In this document: positions 10,975 to 19,430 of the stretch, piece after piece | Layout: each line of letters starts with the position of its first letter | Position numbering within the stretch: the stretch's first letter is position 1 | Assembly (NCBI GenBank): GCA_030844895.1 | Contig: CM061223.1 | Span: 13,403,994-13,467,993, forward strand | Source: Ambrosia x helenae | Lineage: Eukaryota > Streptophyta > Magnoliopsida > Asterales > Asteraceae | DNA length: 64,000 nt | Direction: 5' to 3' | Translations under genes and position numbers: made by a program | Notes under the pieces: generated by a model | The model's database searches: none | The model's input: only the letters and a program-made list of their open reading frames with translations | What the model was told of the DNA's origin: nothing

Positions 10975-12533
10975 GTGCTTTTGACTCGGGTGTTTGGGTC
11001 TTGAATATAATTTGTACTGTTTTAGCCCCGCTTCACGTGATCACCTACCAAAAATATAAAATAAATAAATTAATAGTAAAAACAACCAAAAAGTAATAAA
11101 ATATATAAAATACTAAAATAATAGAGTACAGACATAAAACTAATAAGAATACTATCTAATAGACAAAAAAATATACAAAACTGGCAAATAAACATGATAC
11201 GTGAAACCGCGCATCACACCCCCACACTTATCTTTTTTCGTCTTGAAAAAATTATATACACTTTGCTCAAGACATTATCACAGACTAGCACCCCAGTCGC
11301 CCTATCATACCTTAGCTAAGGTCCAAAGTCATACCCCATTTACAAATCAGCATTAGATGTGTTAATTCAGCAAGTCAAATTGATTTCCATTTAAAAACAT
11401 AATTTACCTGACTAAATCTAACATGCTTCCGGTTTTTATTTTCATGCAACACACCCCTCACAATTTTTCACTCCACTCGGTTTAATATCTGGACTACCAT
11501 GTAATGCGCTAGTATTAATCACTCAAAAACCAAGTATGCAACTCGGTTATCATAGGCTTGTATGACAATCACACCTCAACTATAGGCAATGCAAATATCT
11601 AAAGGACTTACGGGTTTTGGGCTTAGGGTAAAGGTAGGAAATATTTAGCTAACAAGTGGCTAAAACGAAGACACGTACCGACCCATGACAATCTTTTATT
11701 CATACTAAACACAATAACTAAAACTGCGGGTTATTTTCGACCCATATTACATAATACTAACAATTTTTTTTTCTTTTATATCTTTTTTTTTTCAGCCGCC
11801 TACTTTGGTATATCAGCCTCATGAATTGACTGTTTTTTAGCATATAAATACTAAACATCATAATAACTACACTGAGATTGTCAAGTAACACTGGTGACAC
11901 AAAAGGTCGGTTTAAGAAACTGATTTGGGTTTAACAAACGAATAGGTAAAGGCTCAACATGGCTACTAGGGGTAGTATTGTTGGTAAACAGGTTAATCAC
12001 GTAAACAAATACACGGGTATCAAACGAAAAGGGGAATCCTAAACTGCCTTTATCATCTATGTGCATATCTAGTCTACAACCTCGGCATGTATCAAATCAC
12101 ACAAGTTCTACCATAGAGAAACATCTGGCCTACTCTCAACAAATGAAAATATATAAATCAATCTATCAATTAGTAGGCTCAAGATCTCACAAAAGTGGGG
12201 AAATGGGTTACCGATGTGTGCATGCATTTATTACCAATAGCTTGTTAAATCTAGTCAGATAATTCTAAACTTTTTTCTTAAAAACACATGCTGAAAACGG
12301 TTAATACTACTTTTCCACAAATTAGACCATGACTAAGGATCTACTGCCAAAACAATCAAGAAACATCTGGTATGTACTGAAAAAACTGCTTGTATGTCTG
12401 ATTAGAATGCTTTTTTTAGGAACAGTTTTCAAGACATTTTCAATTTTTATTTTTTTTTTCAATTTTAAATTTAGACACAAATTTTTTTTAAGACACAAAA
12501 ATAAATAAAAACAAAGTTTCCCCACCCCACACT
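10975..12533 (-). other. Non-coding 3' half of the Athila-like element
   Basis: No domain-bearing frame. The text from 11216 to 12533 is clearly related to 61603-62863 in the second Athila-like element (for example the shared GGTCCAAAGTCATACCCC and GTGTGCATGCATTTATTACC), which supports common descent. 12583-12648 holds three to four tandem copies of a 24-bp CATACGTTTCATAC unit belonging to the start of the solo LTR. Confidence 0.6.
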
Positions 12534-12994
12534 TGTGACACTCGGCATATTCAGATGAATACTTTTCATACTTTACATACATACGTTTCATACTTTACAT
12601 ACATACGTTTCATACCTTGCATACATACGTTTCATACTTTACATACATACGAGTCTACCTCAACGAAAACATTGAAAACAACTACTTAATATCATACTTG
12701 ACCGGGTCGGTTGAGTCGTGTCGATGATTCGGGAATCATCGGGAGTCGTTACAATGGTCCGAGGGATCACTGGGTGTCGGTCCATAACCATGTGTACAAG
12801 GATCGGTGATTCGTGGAATCGCCGGGTTTAACGCACACACACAAGTCTTGAGTCCCGAGAATTGGTGAACGGATGTAAACGTGTTAGTTATCGTGCATTA
12901 CGTACTTATAATCATTATGCAACTTGTCGGTATGTGAAAACGTGTTTATATATGTTAAAATAGGGTTTAACGCGCCAAAAACCCGGATAGACAT

Positions 12995-13125
12995 GCTATA
13001 GGCGATTAGGCCACATGGGGTAGCCTAATCGCCAGTACAGGTAGCGAATAGAAGAGCCTTAGGGACGAATGGGGGCTAATCGCTAGTTGCTACTAGCGAT
13101 TACAGCCCTACTCGCCTATAACCAC
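12995..13125 (+). repeat. GGCGATTA word array, upstream slot
   Basis: Words ATAGGCGATTAGG, CCTAATCGCC, GCGAATAG and GCTAATCGC occur in both orientations; GGCGATTAGGC and GCCTAATCGCC can pair. The array sits where the sister LTR has GTCGAACC words, just upstream of the presumed transcription start. Confidence 0.75.
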
Positions 13126-13128
13126 CTC

Positions 13129-13187
13129 GTTTCAAAACATCATTTGTGAAACCCTTATGTTTCAAAACATCATTTGTGAAACCCTAA
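13129..13187 (+). repeat. 30-bp tandem duplication in LTR leader
   Basis: GTTTCAAAACATCATTTGTG followed by AAACCCT occurs twice head to tail. The sister LTR has one related copy near 5838 (CATCATTTCACAAACCCT). Confidence 0.9.
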
Positions 13188-13929
13188 TACACCCCAAAGC
13201 CACCCCACACCTTATCCAACCTCTGCAACACGTTTTTGAGCAAGAAATCACATTTCTAAGCATTACACCTCATAATCTCACCATTTCAAGGTGTGTTCTT
13301 CATCCCAAACCTTTGTAATGATATTGTTTTGATCCCTAAAGGTCCAGACCTGATTTATAAACATTTGTGTCTTTGAAAACTCATTAAAATCAGTTTCAAA
13401 ATAAACCCAAACATCTATACTTGTTACATGTGATGTATTCATGCAAGATAGGATTTTTATCGTTTAAACATGATTGTTCTTGTGTTATTATTGTGTTTCT
13501 GATCTAAATGAGTTCATATGATGATAACCTAGGAGTTTGAAGGTTCATAGATGTGTAATATTGATATTAGGCGTTTTGACCCGTTTGAGTGATTATGGTG
13601 GATTGATGATGATATGTTGTGTTTTGTTGATTGTTTGAGGTTAGGGTTTACTCTAGGATGATGCTAGAACAGTAGGATATTGTCGGACAACGTCATTATG
13701 TGATGAAATCTGAATATATGCTATTTAGGGTAAGTTTTGCATGAGGATGTGATGTTTACATGATAATATTGTTATTTTGGGAAAACACATGCATTCGGGA
13801 CGGCTAGGGTGATGATAAATTAGGGGTTTTTTGCTTGAAATAGTTGGGTTAATGTTTTGGGTTGGATATTGGGTGTTTACACATGTTTCGGATTTGATTT
13901 GGAGGGTTAAACGCGCAAAAAGGACGGAA

Positions 13930-14125
13930 CAGATCAGAACTAGCGAATAGGGGTTCTAATCGCCCTTATTATAGGCGATTGGCTCCCAATCGCCTGAACT
14001 ATAGGCGATTAGGAGCCCAATCGCCATTATTACTGGTGATTACAACCCTACTCGCCATTTTGACCCTCCTAATCACTAGTTGACTTTTCCTAATCACATG
14101 TTTGCTTCCTAATCGCGTGTACAGC
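13930..14125 (+). repeat. GGCGATTA word array, downstream slot
   Basis: About 14 copies of GGCGATTA, CTAATCGCC or shortened forms (CTAATCAC, CTCGCC). Position matches the downstream GTCGAACC array of the sister LTR; both arrays follow a TTTAA-like tract and end before ACAGCT. Confidence 0.75.
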
Positions 14126-15713
14126 TGCTATATGTATATTTTAACATCCCGAAACACGGATTGACGCCTAGGAACATGTTAGGAACCCCGTGACATGTCC
14201 AATGACTTGGTAACACGTGTTCAGACTTAGTTAAACGTTAATTGACCGATATGTTAGACTAGGTGAACTCTTGCGCGTATTGAGTGTTTAATTGCATATG
14301 TTGCATGATATCTTGCTTTCGGCTAACACGTGGGACGTCGGGTCACCAATGGGATGCCGGGCCTTGTCTGGTGTGGTCGGTTAAACGTTTAAACATCATT
14401 TCATATGTACACAGTTATGGTCTGGACTGTTAGGGACTAATCAGCCTACGGGTTGTTAGTCTAACACCTTATACGCTCGTCATGATAGGTCACCGGTATT
14501 TGGTGCCGTCTATTGAGCAGGTTTACTTGTCTTAGTGTGGGAAGCAGCATCAGGTGAGTTTCACGGCCCCACTTTACATTTTTACATTTCGGGGGAGACA
14601 CATGCTTTATACATATTTCATAAATTATCATGTTATACTAGTGTTAAATTCATTTGTGCTATACGATACGTAAAGTCCCGGGGAAACCATGAATATGCTG
14701 GATAGCATAACGGGGGAAATGTGGATAGATCTATTGGGACTGACAGACCCCACCCGTTGGCTGGGAGCCGGGCGGGTGCATATTGTCTCGGTCATAACGC
14801 TACCGGGGAATGGTAGTGCATAATCGTTTCGGGCAAAATCATATATCATTGTCTGTAATGGTTTCCGGTCGTAGTAGTATTATTCATGCGTCTAGCTAAC
14901 GCTATCATTTCTAACATAGTGATAACATGATGGCTTTAATTACTTAAAACATTTAACATAAAACCTGTGAACTCACCGACATTATTTGCTGACGTTTTTA
15001 GCATGTTTGTCTCAGGTCGTTGAGGTAGCAGCTTATCATAGGCGCACGGAGTCTCACGACGTCTAGGATTCATATGCACCTTACTTAGCTTTTCAGACTT
15101 ACGTACTTTTGCATTTTGGGTTGTAATAAAGTTTTACGCTTCCGCAGCGATGGATTATTTATGAAAACTTGTTGGTTTGTTTGTGTCATTTTTACGTATC
15201 ATATAGTGTCGTTTATTGTGACCGTTGACTTAGATCCTGGTTTGTCACGCGCCTCGCGGTAAAACCCCGCACGTGGAATTTGAGGGTGTGACAACACTTG
15301 AACGACACATTGTCCTCAATGTGAGCTAGGAATAAAATAAAGCAGAAATAAAAATAAAATACAACAGTAAAAGGAACAAACTCCCCTGGATATAGGCAGT
15401 GCGCGTATGAGTCTCTGGAATTCCTCCCAATCGAACCGTATAGCATTTCATTTGCGGCCGATAGATAAACCTGAAACTAAGACTCAAAAGAAAAATAAAA
15501 ACATAAAATTCTAGGATGCCTGATACACTGATGATGTACACCTTTACCTCGCCTGAATGGAGATTGGGTACAGGCGAAGTTATCTGATTGCAAGTTAAAC
15601 TCCAAGCATTCCCAGAAATCAAACGAGGCTCAAAATACAAAAAATAAATAAAAGAAAAATAAAACAAAATAAATAAATATACAAAATGTACAAGAATCGT
15701 ACTTGATGTTCAT

Positions 15714-16298
15714 TCATGGTGGTCTCAAAGAACATTTGCCTACCGAGTTTCCAATGTATGCTCGGTAGTTTACCTTCCATGCACCAATCTGTTCATTCTC
15801 CTTCAACTTGTCCATCGAATCCAAGCATGAAGGTTTTATCTCACATTTTCCTACCGAGTTTCCAACATACACTCGGTAGTCTACATGCCAAATCCACAAT
15901 CGATTCCCAATTGGCATGAGAATTGGGTGATTTTTGATGCGGGGCCATTTTACAATAAATTGCCCAATGTCCTCCCAGCTCACCTTCCGCTTCTTCATCT
16001 TTGAACCTTCATCCTCCACTTTGTTGGGTGCCATAATCAACACGGAATGAGATTCGTGAGGAACTTTCACCTCAGCCACCAGATCTTCATGAGATACTAA
16101 GTCTTCAGTTGGAGTTAACCATTCAGAAAGACTTGCAGTATCTTCATCTATATCAGCATAAACCACTACACCACTAGCCAACTCATCACGCTCACGTTTA
16201 AGTTGGGAGATTTCCTCAGCTAGTTGGCGAACCTGCATAACCAAAGCTTCATGAGCTTTGTCTCTCACTTCATTTCCCTGCTTCGCCTCTTTTATCAT
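15714..16298 (-). CDS. Internal ORF of Athila-like element with coiled coil
   Basis: 194 codons. Residues about 15-45 form a charged heptad-like coiled coil (VRQLAEEISQLKRERDEL). The middle is acidic and ends in a basic KMKKRK patch. The C terminus contains two copies of a VxYRxYxGNSVGKC peptide about 42 residues apart. It lies downstream (minus sense) of the zinc-knuckle ORF in the same element. The family is not known to me; it may be the tail of a decayed gag or an element-specific protein. Confidence 0.35.
   Translation of the reverse strand: MIKEAKQGNEVRDKAHEALVMQVRQLAEEISQLKRERDELASGVVVYADIDEDTASLSEWLTPTEDLVSHEDLVAEVKVPHESHSVLIMAPNKVEDEGSKMKKRKVSWEDIGQFIVKWPRIKNHPILMPIGNRLWIWHVDYRVYVGNSVGKCEIKPSCLDSMDKLKENEQIGAWKVNYRAYIGNSVGKCSLRPP
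15732..15890. repeat. Paired CTACCGAG/CTCGGTAG inverted repeats
   Basis: CTACCGAGTTTCCAA followed by a short loop and CTCGGTAG occurs twice, about 110 bases apart. Each copy can fold into an 8-9 bp stem, and each encodes the repeated peptide described for the overlapping ORF. Confidence 0.75.
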
Positions 16299-16415
16299 AT
16301 CTATGATGACATCAAACTTGGAATCTCGTGAGTTTTGAGGTTCTTCATATGTCAGTTGAGGGCTATTAGGATAGTAGTCATCATATTCCTCATGGTTTTG
16401 ATATTGTTGCGTCCT

Positions 16416-16676
16416 TTAGCTAAATGAACTCCCTTGATATATGTTATTTAACTGATAATAGCGTTGGGAGTTTGAATGATGTGGCTGATGATGTGAAGAA
16501 GATAAATGTGAACCTTCAGGTTTTTCAAGCCCAAAAATAATACGATCTTGTCGTTCTTTAAATGCTTCCATTCTCTTACGGGCCACTTGGCAATCTCGCC
16601 ACAAATGATATGGGCTCCCACAACAAAGACAAGTATTATCATCATCTTCCCAATACATTGTGATGATGACAATCAA
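16416..16676 (-). pseudogene. Gag-type CCHC zinc-knuckle fragment
   Basis: Residues 16-29 read CLCCGSPYHLWRDC, a CX2CX4HX4C zinc knuckle as in retroelement nucleocapsid. It is followed by a basic stretch and a His/Ser-rich tail. It lies about 170 bases inside the primer site, where gag is expected. At 86 codons it is far shorter than a gag; the usual upstream gag domain is absent. The formal start is a TTG, so the true start is unknown. Confidence 0.5.
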
Positions 16677-16846
16677 GTCTTGCTAATTTCCCAATCTTCA
16701 AATTTTACACAAGTGGCGTGCATGCATTATCTGTCACCTGCACACTCAACACACCACGTGTAAAAACGAACAAAAAGAAGTAACAAAGACAAATTAAATA
16801 GTTAATCACGATAATAAACTAACAACTAAACACTAAGCGCACTAGC

Positions 16847-16864
16847 TCCTCGGCAACGGCGCCA
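16847..16864 (-). promoter_or_regulatory. Primer binding site (tRNA-Asp type)
   Basis: Plus strand TCCTCGGCAACGGCGCCA matches the 3' end of plant tRNA-Asp including CCA, except one C to T change. It begins 2 bases inside the 5' LTR and fixes the orientation of the element as minus. Confidence 0.8.
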
Positions 16865-16866
16865 TT

Positions 16867-17758
16867 TGATGAGCCGGTCGTTACGAGTCATACAAAACCT
16901 AATTAACCTAGGTAGATAGGGTAAATAGGGTATCAATCCAAGGAGCGTGTGGTTAGTGGATATTGTTTAGTTGATTAAACGGTGTTACTTATGAAGATGC
17001 TAGAAAACTTATGAAGTTGTGCTTGGTTCATTTAAGAGTTTGATTGGAAGGCTTTGTTTATTATGCTAAAACTTGAATTGAAATTCTAGAAATGAAAAGT
17101 AATGATGTTTGTAAACAATTTAATTAAAAGGACCACACTAGGGTTTCAACAAATGAAGGTTAGGGATTTCACAAATGGGTAAACAATGGTAGCACAAATG
17201 GTGCTAACAGATTGATTGTTCAATATGCTTAGGTGTCAAATTTTATCAATATCAAAAATAGAATAAACTACACTTAATTACCTAGAACATACAACCCTAC
17301 GTTTGTATTAACTGGAATGAGTTCAACATAAGGTTAATCACAATTTAACACAATGTTTCAAACACACAAATACACAATCAAATAATTTAAGAACAATACC
17401 CAAATGCTAACCCTAGATCTTCAAATGTTTACATCCCCAGTGTGATACAAAGGATTTAGCCACTCATGACTATGGTGTTCTTCATTGATCTTTGGTCTTC
17501 AGTCTTCTTGTCCTTTTATGATCTGCCAACTTGCGTCCCTCCAAGAATTGTGTCGACCCCTTCTTTTCTCCCTCTTGTGCGTGACCTTGTCAAAAAAAAT
17601 ATATGTCCCTCTTTGTTCTTTTTCTTCATGCCACTCTAAAAAAATATATGATTCCTAAGAATAATAATCTCTTTCCAAAACCTTGCTGTCCTTTTTTTTT
17701 TTAATTTCCTCTTTCACAGCCGTTCAATCCTCTAGATTTAATACCTAGTATGCGATCA
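16867..17758 (-). repeat. 5' LTR of the Athila-like element
   Basis: Plus strand starts TGATGAGCCGG and ends GTATGCGATCA. Nearly identical to 9880-10774, so insertion is fairly recent. Its right edge touches LINE ORF1 sequence directly. Confidence 0.85.
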
Positions 17759-17759
17759 A

Positions 17760-19430
17760 AAGTTATTAGATGATCGGTTCCAACCAGAAAGATGGTACGA
17801 TGTTCCATCCAAGAAGGGTAAGGGTAAGCGTAATCAGCAACAGGATAATGAGAAGGTTCAAGGGGTGAAGTTCTTTATCTCCAATCTCCCAGAAGGCTGT
17901 GCATCATCAGATCTGACTAGGGTTTTGACTGGCTATGGTGACATACAAGGTACGTACATCGCTCGTAAATATGATAGGCTGGGTAAACGGTTTGGCTTTG
18001 TGACATTCAAAAGAGGCCGCAATATGGAAGATTTGGAATCTGCTCTGAAAGATGTTTGGATCGGGTCTTACAAACTATTTATTGCTCCTGCGCGATTCGT
18101 TGATGGAAAAGAACTCCCAAGGAAAACGGAGAAGAGGTGGGAACCAGCCAAAGGAAAGGAAGTGCAAGAGGAAAATACGAATGTAGAGAATGAAAAAACA
18201 CCGGAGGCCATGGAAGTTTGTGTGGAAGATGGACGATCATTCAAAGATACGTTGTTGAACAAGGAGCCGAAAAAGAATACTTTGCTAGAGATTAAAGTGG
18301 ATTCAGCGACGGTGGCTTTTGGAGAATGGTATAACCGGGCTATAGTTGTACATCTGAAGTCTTTGGTTGCTTTGACGACACTTAGAACATGGTTGAAAAA
18401 TATGAAGATTGAGGCAGTTGACATTAAGTATATTGGAGGATTGTGTGTGCTATTGGTATTTGAAAACAGCGAAACAAAGATGGAATTTACGTCCAAAAAA
18501 GAAGTGTGGGCTGCTCAGGTTGAGTTGATCGAGGAATGGTATGGCCAAACTTTTAAGGTTCCCAGGGTTGCATGGCTTAAGATTCGTGGAGTGCCACTGA
18601 GCTTGTCTTGCTCGAAGGTGTTTGACGATGTGGCTGCCAGTTTCGGGTTGGTGATTCAATCCGCATTGTTTCCAGATGAAGATGGTGATTTGTCCGTTGC
18701 TTGCGTGGGAGTATTACGTTCAGATGTGGATAGAGTTAAACAGTGTGTTAGACTCAACTGGAAGACGTCCAACTTTGATGTATGGGTTGAGGAAGTTACG
18801 GATGATTGGATACCCGATTGCTTAGTTGATTTGGATGAAGGAATGTCTGATGGTAGTACGGATCCTAAGGAGCAATTGGTTAGAGAGGTCGCTGCTGATG
18901 TGAATTATGATCACGGGATCGACTCGGCTAATAATAATAACGTGGGAGTGGGGAATGAGGTTCAAGGCGAGTTTGATAATGGTACCCATAGTGGTATAGG
19001 GGAAAATAGTCCATACTTAAAAAAGAAAAGGGGTTTTTGCAGGAAAAAAGGGAGCAGGAACAAATCGAAATCTCCATGTGATAATGATAGACCTAAGAAG
19101 CGGCAACGTGAAGGTGAGGACCTTTTTGACATAGATCGTTTCATATATACTGTTAACGAAGGTCAAGTAAATTTAGAGAAAGAGGCGGGGGGTCAAGATA
19201 ATTTGGAGATAGCGGCGGGGTGTACTCCGATGGGTATAGATGAGGTTGGTACGAGTAACGGGCATATGGCGTCTATGTTCGCTGGATTGGCAGACGGCGA
19301 AGGAGTAATTAAAGAGAGGGAGGATACATTGTTGATGGCTAAAAGTTTGGGTGCTAAGAATTTGGAGAAATTCAGCGACATGTTAGACCAAGTGATCGTT
19401 AATGAAGGCTCTCAAGGCGTTGCTCAATGA
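17760..19430 (+). CDS. LINE ORF1 protein, 5' partial (RRM RNA-binding)
   Basis: Nucleic-acid-binding protein of a plant LINE. An RNA recognition motif starts at about 17865: RNP2-like FFISNLP and RNP1-like KRFGFVTF. A second conserved region (VVHLKSL..., then RVAWLKIRGVPL) resembles the DUF4283-type domain common in plant LINE ORF1. The C-terminal third is acidic with a bipartite basic patch (KKKRGFCRKKG, PKKRQRE), likely for nuclear entry. The frame is open upstream of the RRM to the LTR junction (…RFQPERWYDVPSKKGKGK), so the native start is lost or unknown. It overlaps ORF2 by ATGA. Confidence 0.85.
   Translation, partial: KLLDDRFQPERWYDVPSKKGKGKRNQQQDNEKVQGVKFFISNLPEGCASSDLTRVLTGYGDIQGTYIARKYDRLGKRFGFVTFKRGRNMEDLESALKDVWIGSYKLFIAPARFVDGKELPRKTEKRWEPAKGKEVQEENTNVENEKTPEAMEVCVEDGRSFKDTLLNKEPKKNTLLEIKVDSATVAFGEWYNRAIVVHLKSLVALTTLRTWLKNMKIEAVDIKYIGGLCVLLVFENSETKMEFTSKKEVWAAQVELIEEWYGQTFKVPRVAWLKIRGVPLSLSCSKVFDDVAASFGLVIQSALFPDEDGDLSVACVGVLRSDVDRVKQCVRLNWKTSNFDVWVEEVTDDWIPDCLVDLDEGMSDGSTDPKEQLVREVAADVNYDHGIDSANNNNVGVGNEVQGEFDNGTHSGIGENSPYLKKKRGFCRKKGSRNKSKSPCDNDRPKKRQREGEDLFDIDRFIYTVNEGQVNLEKEAGGQDNLEIAAGCTPMGIDEVGTSNGHMASMFAGLADGEGVIKEREDTLLMAKSLGAKNLEKFSDMLDQVIVNEGSQGVAQ

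Larger units (their letters stand above)
12534..15293 (+). mobile_element. Solo LTR (TGTGACACCC family), copy 2, nested
   Basis: Begins TGTGACACTCGG and ends GAGGGTGTGACA. The 5-base target duplication ACACT is perfect (12529-12533 and 15294-15298). The related element at 62.86 kb shows the unoccupied site (CCCCACACTTG). Collinear with 5314-7667 over most of its length but longer by about 400 bases. No internal coding region. The GATAGATCTATTGGG block is at 14724-14738. Confidence 0.87.
9880..17758 (-). mobile_element. Athila-like non-autonomous LTR retrotransposon
   Basis: Two ~0.9-kb direct repeats (9880-10774, 16867-17758) flank an internal region. Two bases inside the right repeat, 16847-16864 matches the 3' end of plant tRNA-Asp with one mismatch, a primer site known from Athila/Calypso-type Ty3 elements, so the element reads on the minus strand. 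A purine-rich tract abuts the left LTR (minus reading GGTAGGAGGATATTT). Internal coding is limited to a zinc-knuckle ORF and a coiled-coil ORF; no protease, RT, RNase H or integrase was found. No convincing 5-base target duplication is seen (left flank ACAAT, right flank AAGTT). Confidence 0.75.

Noticed and set aside
10842..11096. Poly-leucine reading frame
   Set aside because: Produced by the (ATT)n microsatellite; no gene.
9875..17763. A 5-base target duplication for the Athila-like element
   Set aside because: Flanks ACAAT and AAGTT do not match under any border shift I tried.
17865..17867. GTG at the start of the long LINE ORF1 frame
   Set aside because: A plant ORF would not normally start at GTG, and the frame is open with LINE-like residues upstream to the LTR junction. 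It is an artefact of frame calling; the real start is missing.
18068..18496. Long antisense frames within the LINE (also 20239-20511, 20521-20877, 21048-21311)
   Set aside because: They lie opposite clear LINE coding sequence and show no domain; they are shadows of codon use on the plus strand.
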